A stretch of 64,000 nt of DNA from Floricoccus tropicus (GTDB lineage: Bacteria; Bacillota; Bacilli; Lactobacillales; Streptococcaceae). Numbering within the stretch: the first letter of the stretch is position 1; the number at the start of each line of letters is the position of its first letter. Below the pieces are notes generated by a model that made no database searches, was not told the origin of the DNA, and saw only the letters and a list, made by a program, of their open reading frames with translations. Location of the stretch: contig NZ_MKIR01000012.1 of NCBI RefSeq assembly GCF_001832905.1, positions 62,001 through 126,000 on the forward strand. The letters are read 5' to 3'. The translations under genes were made by a program, and so were the position numbers. This document shows, piece by piece, positions 18,812 to 28,564 of the stretch.

Positions 18812-19131
18812 AGATTAAATATTGAATTACTAAGTGCCAAGCCGTTGATAGAACTTTCGTTCATCAAGACGAAGGCAACCAAGTAAAGTAATTAATTTTA
18901 AGTCATTCAAGTATTTAGAGCTTAAAATACTGAATTACAAGGCGCCGAGCCTTAGATAGAACTTTGGTCCATCAAGACGAAGGCAACGAAGTAAGGCGAT
19001 TAATTTTAACTAATTAAGTAATTTAGAGATTAAAATATTGAATTACGAGGCGACAAGCTTACGATAGAACTTTCGTTCATCGAAGCGAAGTAAACGAAGT
19101 AAGGCAATAAATTTTAAGCCTAAATTTAGAT
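18812..19131. repeat. Three tandem copies of a ~108-bp repeat between carB and pyrK
   Basis: Units begin at about 18812, 18919 and 19027 (period 107-108 bp). Each starts TTAAA(A)TA.TGAATTAC, contains ATAGAACTTT and CATC-AAG/GAAGCGAAG segments, and ends near TTAATTTTAA or AAATTTTAA. Copies differ by scattered substitutions. No convincing reading frame or ribosome site runs through them. Short TTAAAAT/ATTTTAA ends give each unit weak terminal symmetry. A more diverged copy occurs at 49067-49163 in the other orientation, so this is an interspersed family. Function unknown; it fills most of the 428-bp gap 18698-19125. Confidence 0.75.
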
Positions 19132-22100
19132 TTTGTGAACGCTGAATGAACGCGTCTCAAGCACCTTCAAGATAGCATCCGTAGTATCAAGAGCTGTAAA
19201 GAGTGGAACACCACGTTCTACAGCTTCACGACGAATGTATAAGCTATCATCATTTTCAAGGTTACGGTCAGTTCCAGTAGTGTTTACAACTGCTGCGATG
19301 CGTCCACTTGCAATTAAGCTTAAGATATCATCTTCTGCTTCACCAATCTTGTTAACGGCTTCAACATTGAGTCCCTTTTGGTTAAGGAACTTAGCAGTTC
19401 CACCTGTTGCAAGTAAGCTATATCCGATGTCAGAGAAACGTTTAGCAAGTTCATAGGCTTCATCTTTATCACTATCAGCGATTGTGAAGAGAACTGATCC
19501 AAATTCTGGAAGGTGGATATTACTTGCTTCAAAGGCTTTGTAAAGAGCTTTATCTAAAGTATCATCTGTACCCATTACTTCCCCAGTAGATTTCATTTCA
19601 GGGCCTAAAAGCGTATCAACTTTTTGAAGCTTAGTGAATGAGAAGACTGGCGCTTTAACGTGAACTTGATCGCTAACTGGTGCTAAACCATCAGCGTATC
19701 CAAGGTCTTTGATTTTCTTACCAAGGATGGCTTGTGTCGCAACTTGAGCCATTGGGATGTCAGTAATTTTGCTCAAGAACGGTACTGTACGGCTGGCACG
19801 TGGGTTAACTTCGATAACATATACTTTGTTATCATGGATTACGAACTGGATGTTCATCATTCCAAGACAGTTAAGTCCTTTAGCTAGACGTTTTGTGTAA
19901 TCAACGATTGTGTCGATTGTTTCTTGGCTAAATGTTTGTGGTGGGTAAACGGCCATTGAGTCACCTGAGTGAACCCCTGCGCGTTCAATATGTTCCATGA
20001 TCCCTGGGATTAGGACAGTTTCACCGTCACAGATGGCATCAACTTCACACTCTTGACCAACAAGGTATGAGTCAACTAGCACTGGATGGTCTGGGCTCGC
20101 CTTAACCGCTGTTCTCATGTAAGAACGTAAGTCTGCTTCGTTAGCAACGATTTCCATTGCGCGTCCACCAAGTACGTATGAAGGACGGATAAGAACTGGG
20201 TAACCAATAGCATTAGCGTTTGCTACTGCTTCTTCTTCGTTAGTTGCTGTTGCACCAGGAGGTTGTGGGATGTCCAAATCTTTCAAGGCTTTCTCAAACT
20301 CATCACGGTCTTCCGCACGGTCTAAATCAACTACTTGAGTTCCTAGAATCTTAACACCTGCTTTTTCAAGTGATGAAGCAAGGTTGATTGCTGTTTGACC
20401 ACCAAACTGCACAACAACTCCGATTGGTTGCTCAAGTTCGATAACGTTCATAACATCTTCGAAAGTCAGTGGTTCAAAATATAATTTATCAGATACTGAG
20501 AAGTCAGTTGATACTGTCTCAGGATTTGAGTTCATAACAATTGCTTCGTAGCCAAGTTTTTGGATTGCTTTGATTGAATGTACTGTTGCATAGTCAAATT
20601 CAACCCCTTGACCAATCCTGATAGGACCAGATCCTAAAACTAGAACACTTTCCTTATCAGATTTTACTGATTCGTTTTCAATTTCATATGTTGAGTAGAA
20701 ATAAGGTGTTGAGCTTTCAAACTCAGCCGCACATGTATCAACCATTTTGTAGACTGGTTTAATGTCGTTCTTCTCACGCATTTCACGTACTTTTTCTGGA
20801 GTCATTGACCAAAGATCAGCGATCTTACGGTCAGCAAACCCATTTCTCTTAGCCTCGTATAGAACTTCAGGATTGAAAACCTGTGTCTTAAGTTGTTCTT
20901 CAATTTCTACGATATGTGCTAATTTATCAAGGAAGAATAAGTCAATTTTTGTAAGTTCAGCGATTTCACTAATAGTGATACCACGACGAATTGCTTCTGA
21001 AAGGTAGAAAATACGGTCGTCCTGAACTTTAACCATTTTTTCATATAATTCATCTTCACTAGCATTTTCTGCTTCTTCAGATTCATTATGGTAAGCACCA
21101 ACTTCAAGACTTCGAACTGCTTTAAGTAAGCTTTCTTCAATGTTACGACCAAGAGCCATAACTTCTCCAGTTGCCTTCATTTGAGTTCCAAGGTGACGGT
21201 CACCATGTTCAAACTTATCAAATGGGAAACGTGGAATTTTAGAAACTACATAATCAAGTGCTGGTTCAAACATTGCATAAGTTGTACCAGTTACGGGGTT
21301 CTTCATTTCATCAAGGGTGAAACCAACTGCGATTTTAGCAGCTAGTTTAGCAATTGGATAACCAGTTGCTTTTGATGCCAATGCTGACGAACGAGACACA
21401 CGAGGGTTTACTTCGATTACATAGTAGTTTAATGAGTGTGGATCAAGTGCTAACTGTACATTACATCCACCTTCAATTTTAAGGGCACGAATGATTTTTA
21501 GACTTGCATCACGTAACATTTGATATTCAATATCAGAAAGTGTTTGGCTTGGAGCAAATACGATTGAATCCCCTGTATGGACTCCTACTGGATCAAAGTT
21601 TTCCATGTTACATACTACAATTGCATTGTCAGCAGCATCACGCATTACTTCATATTCGATTTCCTTGTAACCAGCGATTGATTTTTCAATCAAACATTGA
21701 GTTGCAGGTGATAATTTAAGTCCGTTGGCTGCAATTTCACGAAGTTCTTCTTCGTTATCACACATACCACCACCAGTACCTCCAAGAGTGAAGGCAGGAC
21801 GAACAATGATTGGATATCCAATGATGTTAGCAAAATCAACTGCTTCTTCAACAGTATGAACGATTTCACTTTCAGGAATTGGTTGTTCAAGTTCTTCCAT
21901 CAATTTTTTGAAAAGATCACGGTCTTCTGCTTGGTCGATTGCTGAAAGTTTTGTTCCTAGAAGTTCAATATTTAGTTCATCTAAGATTCCTGATTCAGCA
22001 AGTGACATTGCCATGTTAAGTCCCGTTTGTCCTCCAAGTGTTGGAAGGATTGCATCAGGTCTTTCTTTTCTGAGGATACGGCTTACAAATTCAAGAGTGA

Positions 22101-22305
22101 TTGGTTCAATATATACTGAATCAGCAATCTCTTTATCAGTCATGATTGTTGCAGGATTTGAGTTTACAAGAACTACTTCGTAGCCTTCTTCTTTAAGAGC
22201 TAAACAGGCTTGTGTTCCTGCATAGTCAAATTCGGCAGCTTGACCAATGATGATTGGACCAGATCCGATTACCATAATTTTATTTATATCGTTACGCTTT
22301 GGCAT
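19126..22305 (-). CDS. carB: Carbamoyl-phosphate synthase, large subunit
   Basis: Makes carbamoyl phosphate from bicarbonate, ATP and ammonia delivered by CarA. 1059 aa, full length, with two homologous ATP-grasp halves: each begins with a VLGSGP/VIGSGP-type nucleotide segment (near 11 and 560) and carries the GGQT/GGRAM loops. The C-terminal about 130 residues form the MGS-like allosteric domain, where PRPP/UMP would bind in Bacilli. Start ATG with GGAG upstream. It is separated from carA by a 161-bp gap holding a long imperfect palindrome, and from pyrK by the repeats. Confidence 0.97.
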   Translation of the reverse strand: MPKRNDINKIMVIGSGPIIIGQAAEFDYAGTQACLALKEEGYEVVLVNSNPATIMTDKEIADSVYIEPITLEFVSRILRKERPDAILPTLGGQTGLNMAMSLAESGILDELNIELLGTKLSAIDQAEDRDLFKKLMEELEQPIPESEIVHTVEEAVDFANIIGYPIIVRPAFTLGGTGGGMCDNEEELREIAANGLKLSPATQCLIEKSIAGYKEIEYEVMRDAADNAIVVCNMENFDPVGVHTGDSIVFAPSQTLSDIEYQMLRDASLKIIRALKIEGGCNVQLALDPHSLNYYVIEVNPRVSRSSALASKATGYPIAKLAAKIAVGFTLDEMKNPVTGTTYAMFEPALDYVVSKIPRFPFDKFEHGDRHLGTQMKATGEVMALGRNIEESLLKAVRSLEVGAYHNESEEAENASEDELYEKMVKVQDDRIFYLSEAIRRGITISEIAELTKIDLFFLDKLAHIVEIEEQLKTQVFNPEVLYEAKRNGFADRKIADLWSMTPEKVREMREKNDIKPVYKMVDTCAAEFESSTPYFYSTYEIENESVKSDKESVLVLGSGPIRIGQGVEFDYATVHSIKAIQKLGYEAIVMNSNPETVSTDFSVSDKLYFEPLTFEDVMNVIELEQPIGVVVQFGGQTAINLASSLEKAGVKILGTQVVDLDRAEDRDEFEKALKDLDIPQPPGATATNEEEAVANANAIGYPVLIRPSYVLGGRAMEIVANEADLRSYMRTAVKASPDHPVLVDSYLVGQECEVDAICDGETVLIPGIMEHIERAGVHSGDSMAVYPPQTFSQETIDTIVDYTKRLAKGLNCLGMMNIQFVIHDNKVYVIEVNPRASRTVPFLSKITDIPMAQVATQAILGKKIKDLGYADGLAPVSDQVHVKAPVFSFTKLQKVDTLLGPEMKSTGEVMGTDDTLDKALYKAFEASNIHLPEFGSVLFTIADSDKDEAYELAKRFSDIGYSLLATGGTAKFLNQKGLNVEAVNKIGEAEDDILSLIASGRIAAVVNTTGTDRNLENDDSLYIRREAVERGVPLFTALDTTDAILKVLETRSFSVHKI

Positions 22306-22378
22306 TTCTTCTCCTTGTTATAAATTCTTCTGAGTTAAGCTAATTTCTTGATTAACTTATATTTCATTGACGGGATTC

Positions 22379-22479
22379 GCCTACTAGAATTTTCATAACT
22401 GCCTCACATACGACTTTGAACTGTAGTTCAAAGTTAATAAATCGTATGCTCAGCTGTTTTCAAATCCTAAACAGTAGGC
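22379..22479. repeat. Long imperfect palindrome spanning the carA-carB junction
   Basis: Three nested pairings share one centre. Perfect 10-bp arms ACTTTGAACT/AGTTCAAAGT (22413-22422 and 22425-22434) are flanked by CATACG (22407-22412) / CGTATG (22443-22448) and by GCCTACT (22379-22385) / AGTAGGC (22473-22479). The outer right arm lies inside the last carA codons. The RNA would fold into a long interrupted stem before carB. No T run follows, so it is not a simple terminator. Confidence 0.65.
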
Positions 22480-23552
22480 TCATCACCTTTGAATATATCT
22501 ATCATTTCCATGAAGTCATCAAATAAATAGCTTGCATCGTGTGGTCCAGGTGCTGCATCTGGGTGGAATTGAACTGAGAATGCTGGGAATCGTTTGTGTC
22601 GTACTCCTTCAACACTTTCATCATTAATTTCCACATGTGTAATCATCAAGTCGCTTGGAAGGTCTTCACTTGAAACAGCATATCCGTGGTTTTGTGATGT
22701 AAAATCAACACGACCTGTCGCAATTTCTCGAACTGCATGGTTAAATCCACGGTGACCGAATTTCATTTTGTAAGTTTTTGCTCCGTTTGCCATTGCAAAT
22801 AATTGGTGACCCAAACAGATTCCAAAGATTGGATATTTCCCTTGAATTCCACGAATCATATCAAGTGCTTGCGGTACATCTTCTGGGTTACCAGGTCCGT
22901 TCGTAAGCATTACTCCATCTGGATTCATTTCAATAATTTCTTCAGCAGTTGTAGTATGAGGAACTACAGTCAAGTTACATTCTCTCTTAGACAGTTCACG
23001 CAGAATTGAATGTTTTAACCCAAAGTCAACAACTACGATGCTACGACCTGTACCTGGTGCTGGATAAGGAGTTTTTGTAGAAACTTGCGATACTTGATTT
23101 GTTGGAAGAACTGTTGCCTTAAGTTGGCTTTCAAGATGCTCGATTTCATCACCAACATTTGCCATTGTTGCTTTTAACGTACCGTGCTCACGGATAATTC
23201 TTGTAAGAGCGCGTGTATCAATTCCTGAAATTCCTGGAATATTTTTTCTTTTCAGAAACTCATCAAGGCTCATTTGGTTACGGAAGTTGCTAGCAAGTCT
23301 AGCGTTCTCACGTACTACCACTCCCTTACATGTTGGTGAAATTGACTCGTAATCATCGCGATTAATTCCGTAGTTACCAACTAACGGGTAAGTAAAAGTC
23401 AAGATTTGTCCGTTGTATGATTGGTCAGTAATTGATTCTTGGTAACCTGTCATTCCTGTTGAAAATACAAGTTCTCCTGTAACGTCAACATCAGCTCCAA
23501 AGGCAGTTCCTTCGAAAATTGTACCGTCTTCTAATATTAATAATCTTTTCAT
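22467..23552 (-). CDS. carA: Carbamoyl-phosphate synthase, small (glutaminase) subunit
   Basis: Hydrolyses glutamine and channels ammonia to CarB. 361 aa: an N-terminal CarA domain (about 1-140) and a class I glutamine amidotransferase with nucleophile Cys in [10 protein letters not shown] near 243 and the His/Glu pair in [11 protein letters not shown] near 328. It begins 2 bp after the pyrB stop region, in the order pyrB-carA-carB. The 3' end is part of the long palindrome noted at the carA-carB junction. Confidence 0.97.
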   Translation of the reverse strand: MKRLLILEDGTIFEGTAFGADVDVTGELVFSTGMTGYQESITDQSYNGQILTFTYPLVGNYGINRDDYESISPTCKGVVVRENARLASNFRNQMSLDEFLKRKNIPGISGIDTRALTRIIREHGTLKATMANVGDEIEHLESQLKATVLPTNQVSQVSTKTPYPAPGTGRSIVVVDFGLKHSILRELSKRECNLTVVPHTTTAEEIIEMNPDGVMLTNGPGNPEDVPQALDMIRGIQGKYPIFGICLGHQLFAMANGAKTYKMKFGHRGFNHAVREIATGRVDFTSQNHGYAVSSEDLPSDLMITHVEINDESVEGVRHKRFPAFSVQFHPDAAPGPHDASYLFDDFMEMIDIFKGDEPTV

Positions 23553-23554
23553 TC

Positions 23555-24508
23555 TTATTTGTTCTCCTCATCAAGCTTTTGCTGATTCCTGTAATTCATG
23601 ATTGCATCAAGGATTGCCATACGAACATAGACACCGTTTGTCATTTGTTCAACAATTCTACTTTTTGGACTTTCAACTAAATCATCATCTATTTCAACTC
23701 CACGGTTAACTGGCGCTGGATGCATAATAATTGCTGTGTCCTTCAATCTGTCGTATCGTTCATGAGTTAAGCCAAACTCTTTATTATATTTAGCTTCTGA
23801 AAACTCTTCACTCCCATGATGTCTTTCATGTTGTACTCGAAGAAGCATAAGAACGTCAAGTTCTTCAATGACATCATCAAGTTGGACATGTTTACCATAT
23901 TCGTCAAATTCATCAGTGTGCCACTCATCAGGTGCTATAAAATAAAGCTCAGCTCCTAGACGTTTAAGCATAATCATATTTGATTTTGCAACACGTGAGT
24001 GACTCAGGTCTCCTGCGATAGCAATCTTAAGACCATCGAAGTGACCAAATTCCTCATAAATTGTCATTAAATCAAGAAGACATTGCGATGGATGCTGTCC
24101 GCTTCCATCTCCACCGTTTACGATTGAAGATTTAATAGTTGGGCTTGCAATAAGTTCTTCATAATAACTATCTTGTGGGTGACGAATGACACAAACATCA
24201 ATACCAATGGCAGACATTGTAAGTACCGTATCATAAAGAGTCTCCCCTTTATTAACCGAACTCGTTGAAGCATCAAAGTCGACCACTTTGTATCCAAGTC
24301 TTCTCTCAGCTACTTCAAAACTCTTATGAGTTCGCGTACTTGACTCAAAAAACATATTTGCTACAAATTCTTCTTTCAAAGACTGAGCAGACGGATTAGT
24401 CTTTTTATATTCCTGAGCATTTTCAACAAGTGCCATAACCTCTTCATTGGAAAGAGTTTCCATCGTTACTAGATGTTGTAAGGCAAGTTTTCCATCTTGA
24501 TTTATCAT
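23555..24508 (-). CDS. pyrB: Aspartate carbamoyltransferase, catalytic subunit
   Basis: Condenses carbamoyl phosphate with aspartate to carbamoyl-aspartate. 317 aa. The carbamoyl-phosphate motif [12 protein letters not shown] starts near residue 54, the HPSQCLLDL segment near 138 and the MHPAPVNRG loop near 263. No regulatory pyrI gene is nearby, as usual in Gram-positives. It lies 18 bp after the ferredoxin-NADP reductase gene and directly before carA. Confidence 0.97.
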   Translation of the reverse strand: MINQDGKLALQHLVTMETLSNEEVMALVENAQEYKKTNPSAQSLKEEFVANMFFESSTRTHKSFEVAERRLGYKVVDFDASTSSVNKGETLYDTVLTMSAIGIDVCVIRHPQDSYYEELIASPTIKSSIVNGGDGSGQHPSQCLLDLMTIYEEFGHFDGLKIAIAGDLSHSRVAKSNMIMLKRLGAELYFIAPDEWHTDEFDEYGKHVQLDDVIEELDVLMLLRVQHERHHGSEEFSEAKYNKEFGLTHERYDRLKDTAIIMHPAPVNRGVEIDDDLVESPKSRIVEQMTNGVYVRMAILDAIMNYRNQQKLDEENK

Positions 24509-24526
24509 TCTATTTCCTTTTCTACA

Positions 24527-25522
24527 TTAAAAAAGTGATGTGCTATGAACGATCCTTGAATTTTTAGGATAAAGTTTTTCTACAATTTGATTTACTGCAG
24601 TAGGACCTTCACCAAAGCCTTGGGAAATTAATTTTAATTTCCCTGGGTATGTAGCTCCATCCCCTATTGCGTAAATTAGTGGCATATTTGTTTCCATTAA
24701 AGAATCAACTTCATACAATCCACGATTCTTGTTTAGGTCAATCTGCCAGTTTTTGCTGTGGCTATTATCACTTAGAAAGCCGTAATTAACTATCAACTTG
24801 TCGACAGAAATTGTTCTTTCTTCATCTTGTGACTTCACCTTAGTTAGATTTATCTCAATAGCATCTTCTGCATCTTGGATATTGTTAAATTTATATGGTG
24901 TTAAAACTTCAACACCTGAAAGGTGAAGTTGTCTTACACTTTCTTCTAAAGCTCGAAATTCTTTTCTACGATGAACAAGGTAGACCTTGTTGGCAACTTG
25001 ACCAAGCATCATGGCAATATCAATGGCTGAATCACCACCACCTGCCACAACTACATCAAGTCCCTTGTAATTATCTAATTTATCTACATGGTAGAAAATT
25101 CTTTCTTCTTCATTTACCAGATTTTTATCAACATCTGCAGCTAGTTGACGGGGATTAAAACTCCCATTTCCAGTGGCAAGAATAATTGACTTAGTCTCAT
25201 AAGCACCTTTATCCGTAGTAACTAGATAGTTATCACCGACTTTTTCGATGTTTGTGACCGATTGGCCAACTTTAATTTCAACTTCTGGCATTTTTTCGAC
25301 CTGCTTACTCAACTGCTCAACTAGTTCACTAGCTTTCACCTTTGTATGTCCTGCAACGTCGTGTATATATTTTTCAGGATAGATGGCCTGTAATTGACCA
25401 CCAACCTGAGGTAGACTTTCGATAATTTGTGTTTTCACACTTCTCATACCGGCATAAAATCCGGCGTACAGACCGACTGGGCCTGCTCCAATAATGGTAA
25501 TGTCATAAATTTCCTTAGACAT
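24527..25522 (-). CDS. Ferredoxin/flavodoxin-NADP+ reductase, YumC type
   Basis: 331-aa flavoprotein of the thioredoxin-reductase-like FNR class: FAD motif GAGPVGLYAGFYAG near 12-25, NADP motif GGGDSAID near 164-171, and the C-terminal FAD segment GDGATYPGK near 291. The redox CxxC of true thioredoxin reductase is absent, which separates it from TrxB. It sits inside the pyr operon between pyrP and pyrB, where such a gene is unusual. A perfect 12-bp inverted repeat with a Fur-box-like core lies just upstream, so it may also have its own iron-responsive promoter. Likely partners are ferredoxin, flavodoxin or NrdI, and possibly ferric chelates. Confidence 0.88.
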   Translation of the reverse strand: MSKEIYDITIIGAGPVGLYAGFYAGMRSVKTQIIESLPQVGGQLQAIYPEKYIHDVAGHTKVKASELVEQLSKQVEKMPEVEIKVGQSVTNIEKVGDNYLVTTDKGAYETKSIILATGNGSFNPRQLAADVDKNLVNEEERIFYHVDKLDNYKGLDVVVAGGGDSAIDIAMMLGQVANKVYLVHRRKEFRALEESVRQLHLSGVEVLTPYKFNNIQDAEDAIEINLTKVKSQDEERTISVDKLIVNYGFLSDNSHSKNWQIDLNKNRGLYEVDSLMETNMPLIYAIGDGATYPGKLKLISQGFGEGPTAVNQIVEKLYPKNSRIVHSTSLF

Positions 25523-25543
25523 TTTATCCCCCTTATGATCTAT

Positions 25544-25568
25544 ATTTTGGAAAATGATTTTCCAAAAT
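25544..25568. promoter_or_regulatory. Perfect inverted repeat, Fur-family-like operator, upstream of the reductase gene
   Basis: Arms of 12 bp flank a single central base (25556). The core GGAAAATnATTTTCC shares the 7-1-7 geometry and the AATnATT centre of Fur/PerR boxes. On the minus strand a weak TTGGAA and TATAGA lie on either side at about 15 bp. Regulator identity is inferred only. Confidence 0.5.
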
Positions 25569-25612
25569 TAAGTTTATCATAAGATGATTTTCTTCTCTAA
25601 TGTTTGAGCTTC

Positions 25613-26893
25613 TTAATGTCCTGCTTCATTTGCAGCGGTCTTTGGTAAAATCATATTTAAGAAGATTCCAAGGATTGTTGAGAAGGCCACTCCTGTGATT
25701 GCGAAGTTTCCAATTTGAAGTGTAAGGTTTCCGATACCTGATACCAAGATTACACTCGCGATTAGTAGATTACGTTTGTCGTTGAAGTCTGTTTTATTTT
25801 CAACTAAGATTCTAAGTCCACTTGCAGCGATTACACCGAAGAGTGCAATGCTTACTCCACCAAGAACTGGCGCTGGGATACTTGAAATCAATGCTGACAT
25901 TTTTCCAACAAAACTTAGTAAAACTGCAAGGACTGCAGCACCCGCGATTACGAAGACACTGTATACCTTAGAAATTGCCATAACTCCGATATTTTCACCG
26001 TAGCTCGTTACTGGAGGAGCTCCGAAGAATCCTGCAATAATTTGAGCAAGTCCGTCACCTTCAAGAGTCTTATCAAGACCTGGATCTTTAAAGTAATCAC
26101 GACCTGTTAGGCTATTAAGTACCATAATGTGTCCAAAGTGCTCAGTCATTGTTACAAAAGCGATTGGAGCCATCATAAGGATTGCGCTTGGATAAACCTT
26201 AACTTGGTAATCCAGGAATGGAATATCAAATGTTGGTGCCTTAATCCAAGGACTTGATGTTACGTGTGAAAAATCAACAATTGGTTGACCAATTACTTTT
26301 CCAACTACAAGTGCGAACAAATATCCAACTATAATACCTAATAAAATTGGAATTATTGAAACAAATCCTTTTCCGTACATATTGAAGAGAATTACCGCAA
26401 ATACTGTGAATAGTGAAATTATCAGATATGGTAGGAAGTATTCACCATTACGATTCATGGAATCATTAACTGCATTTCCAGATAATGATAATCCAATAAC
26501 CATTACTACTGGTCCTACTACGATTGGAGGAAGAATTTTATCAATCCAAGCATTTCCTGCTCTTTTTACAATCATAGCCACGATGAAGTAAACAAGTCCT
26601 CCTACCATTGCCCCTTGAGCAACAGCAGGCATACCGTCATGTTTAAGTAAGTACTGCATTGCTCCAATATAAGCAAAACTTGAACCCATGTATGCTGGAA
26701 CTTTAAACTTAGTGACAGTTAAATGAGCCATTGTTCCAAGTCCACTTGAAAATAGTGCGATACTTGGATCAATTCCAACAAGAATTGGCACAAGTACAGT
26801 AGCTCCAAACATAGCAAATAAATGCTGGAAGCTTAATCCAAGTAGCAAGCCTGGTTTTGGCATGTCATGGACATCATAAATTGGTTTTTCCAT
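25613..26893 (-). CDS. pyrP: Uracil permease
   Basis: Proton-coupled uracil importer of the NCS2/UraA family in the cell membrane. 426 aa with about 12-14 hydrophobic segments. It has the N-terminal [19 protein letters not shown] signature and the family motif near TEHFGHIMV at about residue 251 (Glu and His in the substrate site). It is the second gene of the pyr operon, between pyrR and the reductase, so it is under PyrR attenuation. It imports free uracil for salvage. Confidence 0.95.
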   Translation of the reverse strand: MEKPIYDVHDMPKPGLLLGLSFQHLFAMFGATVLVPILVGIDPSIALFSSGLGTMAHLTVTKFKVPAYMGSSFAYIGAMQYLLKHDGMPAVAQGAMVGGLVYFIVAMIVKRAGNAWIDKILPPIVVGPVVMVIGLSLSGNAVNDSMNRNGEYFLPYLIISLFTVFAVILFNMYGKGFVSIIPILLGIIVGYLFALVVGKVIGQPIVDFSHVTSSPWIKAPTFDIPFLDYQVKVYPSAILMMAPIAFVTMTEHFGHIMVLNSLTGRDYFKDPGLDKTLEGDGLAQIIAGFFGAPPVTSYGENIGVMAISKVYSVFVIAGAAVLAVLLSFVGKMSALISSIPAPVLGGVSIALFGVIAASGLRILVENKTDFNDKRNLLIASVILVSGIGNLTLQIGNFAITGVAFSTILGIFLNMILPKTAANEAGH

Positions 26894-26919
26894 TATTTAG
26901 TTTGTATCCCTTCTTGGTA

Positions 26920-27441
26920 TTAGTCTTCTTTTCTAATTTTAATGCTATCTTCACCATCAACTTCACTTACTGTTACGATGATTTCTTCATCACGACTTGT
27001 TGGAATGTTTTTACCTACATAGTCAGCTCGGATTGGAAGTTCACGATGTCCACGGTCAACGAGTACAGCTAAGCTTACTTTTGAAGGGCGACCTAGACTT
27101 ACTAGCGCATCGATTGCTGCACGAATTGTACGTCCTGTATAAAGTACATCATCAACTAAGATGATTTCTTTTCCTGTAATATCAACAGGGATTGATGTAG
27201 TATCTTCATCTGTCTTTTTATCATCACGGAACGGATTTGTATCAAGTTCTCCAAGAGGGATATCAATATTTTCTAATTGTTTAAGACGTTCTTGAATTCT
27301 TTTTGCAATATATACTCCACGAGTTTTAATACCTACAATTACTAAGTTATCTAAATCTTTATTACGTTCAATAATTTCGTAAGTGATACGTGTAATAGCA
27401 CGTTTCATTGTAATTTCATCTGTGATTTCTTTAACTGACAT
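26920..27441 (-). CDS. pyrR: PyrR: pyrimidine attenuation regulator and uracil phosphoribosyltransferase
   Basis: Bifunctional 173-aa protein: it binds a conserved hairpin in pyr mRNA when UMP is high, causing termination, and has weak UPRTase activity. The PRPP loop [18 protein letters not shown] starts near residue 95. It is the first gene of the operon. A PyrR-binding loop and terminator lie directly upstream at 27502-27609, so it controls itself and everything down to pyrC. Start ATG with GAGG upstream. Confidence 0.97.
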   Translation of the reverse strand: MSVKEITDEITMKRAITRITYEIIERNKDLDNLVIVGIKTRGVYIAKRIQERLKQLENIDIPLGELDTNPFRDDKKTDEDTTSIPVDITGKEIILVDDVLYTGRTIRAAIDALVSLGRPSKVSLAVLVDRGHRELPIRADYVGKNIPTSRDEEIIVTVSEVDGEDSIKIRKED

Positions 27442-27501
27442 TTTTCTCTCCTCATTTCTCTGTAGTAGATAAGACTTAACTTATCAAATGTGATATTCAG
27501 C

Positions 27502-27609
27502 AAAAAACACCCTGCCAGAAGGCAGGGTGTGTCTATGAAAAAGTTTACACTACAAAGTGAGTGTATACTATATAATCAATTTGGCACACCTTTACAGCCT
27601 CTCTGGACT
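27502..27609 (-). promoter_or_regulatory. PyrR-dependent attenuator of the pyr operon
   Basis: On the minus strand the sequence AGTCCAGAGAGGCT (27596-27609) matches the PyrR-binding loop consensus ARUCCNGNGAGGYU and is flanked by complementary AACCTTTA/TAAAGGT arms. Farther down, a 10-bp perfect stem (27507-27516 with 27521-27530, loop AGAA) followed by TTTTTT forms the terminator. This is the standard Bacillus-type PyrR attenuator. I see no second PyrR box upstream of pyrB, carB or pyrK. Confidence 0.93.
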
Positions 27610-27628
27610 ATTCTTAAAGGTTTTACTT

Positions 27629-27657
27629 ATTCTATCAAATTTTTTGGTAATTATCAA
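27629..27657 (-). promoter_or_regulatory. Promoter of the pyr operon
   Basis: TTGATA (27652-27657) and TAGAAT (27629-27634) on the minus strand have a 17-bp spacer, about 20 bp upstream of the PyrR-binding loop. Confidence 0.8.
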
Positions 27658-27686
27658 TAGAAAAAAGAATGGAATAAATTCCATTC
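27658..27686 (-). terminator. Terminator of the aquaporin gene
   Basis: GAATGGAAT (27667-27675) pairs with ATTCCATTC (27678-27686), followed on the minus strand by TTTTTT. It sits between the aquaporin stop codon and the pyr promoter. Confidence 0.75.
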
Positions 27687-27690
27687 AATC

Positions 27691-28422
27691 TTAATTTTTA
27701 GCTAAATCTAAGTCAAGATCTTGATCACCTGGGTCAACTTCTGTGCCTAGTAAGCTTTTAGCTACTAATGCAGCAAGTATACCACCAACTATTGGTGCTA
27801 AGATGAATAACCAAATTTGGCTCAATGCTGTTCCTTGAACCAATACTGCTGGTGCAAGACTACGAGCAGGGTTTACTGACATACCAGTAACCGGTACACC
27901 TACAAAGTGAAGACCTGTTAATGTTAAACCAATTACAAGACCTGCTAAACTGTCATTACCTCGAGAGGGACTTGTTACTGTCATGATAACTAGTACAAAG
28001 ATAAAAGTAAGAACAGCTTCCACGATAAATGCACCAGTTGCTCCAACATTAATCATTGCATCCGCACCATAAAGGTTTTGACCAAGCGCCTTTGTATCCC
28101 CACCAGCTGAATTAACTAAAGCTAGAAGTGTTAAGCTACCTGCAAATGCACCTACAACTTGTGCAATAATATAACCGATTAAGTCAGTCATATCCATTCT
28201 TTTGTTCACAAACATTGCAATTGATACCGCTGGGTTCAAATGAGCACCTGACACGGTTCCAATGCTATATGCTGCCATCATAACAGCTAAACCAAATGCT
28301 AGTGCAATACCAACAAGGCTAACAATTGAACCTGCTGCTGCTCCGCCACCAAAGACTGCTGCTGCTGTACCTACAAATACTAAGATAAATGTTCCAATAA
28401 ATTCTGCAATATATTTTTTCAT
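27691..28422 (-). CDS. Aquaporin, MIP family (AqpZ-like)
   Basis: Membrane channel of 243 aa with six predicted transmembrane helices and both half-helix motifs: HLNPAVS near 63-69 and VNPARS near 187-192. The His in GLHFVGVPVTG, just before the second NPA, is the residue that narrows water-selective AqpZ pores; glycerol facilitators have Gly there. So water transport is favoured over glycerol, though this is by motif only. Strong AAGGAGG ribosome site and a good promoter upstream. Monocistronic, with its own terminator. The C-terminus is unusually acidic (DPGDQDLDLDLAKN). Confidence 0.9.
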   Translation of the reverse strand: MKKYIAEFIGTFILVFVGTAAAVFGGGAAAGSIVSLVGIALAFGLAVMMAAYSIGTVSGAHLNPAVSIAMFVNKRMDMTDLIGYIIAQVVGAFAGSLTLLALVNSAGGDTKALGQNLYGADAMINVGATGAFIVEAVLTFIFVLVIMTVTSPSRGNDSLAGLVIGLTLTGLHFVGVPVTGMSVNPARSLAPAVLVQGTALSQIWLFILAPIVGGILAALVAKSLLGTEVDPGDQDLDLDLAKN

Positions 28423-28446
28423 TTTATTGCCTCCTTACAATCTATA

Positions 28447-28475
28447 ATAATAGCACTTTCAGTTTATCATGTAAA
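28447..28475 (-). promoter_or_regulatory. Promoter of the aquaporin gene
   Basis: On the minus strand TTTACA (28470-28475) and TATTAT (28447-28452) are 17 bp apart, followed by the AAGGAGG ribosome site. Confidence 0.65.
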
Positions 28476-28511
28476 AAGATACACATATTTTCCTGAAATT
28501 TTCATAAATAT

Positions 28512-28543
28512 AAAAAGAAGACAGGAATTATTCCTACCTTCTT
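28512..28543 (-). terminator. Terminator of glmS
   Basis: AAGAAGACAGGAAT pairs with ATTCCTACCTTCTT, and a T run follows on the minus strand. It lies just past the glmS stop codon. Confidence 0.75.
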
Positions 28544-28564
28544 AAGTATTAAATTTTTATAAGA

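Noticed and set aside
18698-18812. Second PyrR attenuator before pyrK
   Set aside because: A hairpin is present, but it has no GUCC-GAGAGG type loop and no T run.
18812-19131. CRISPR-like array
   Set aside because: Units are about 108 bp and directly abutting, with no short identical repeats and variable spacers, and no cas genes are present.
24527-25522. Thioredoxin reductase TrxB
   Set aside because: The flavoprotein lacks the redox-active CxxC pair, so the ferredoxin-NADP reductase type fits better.
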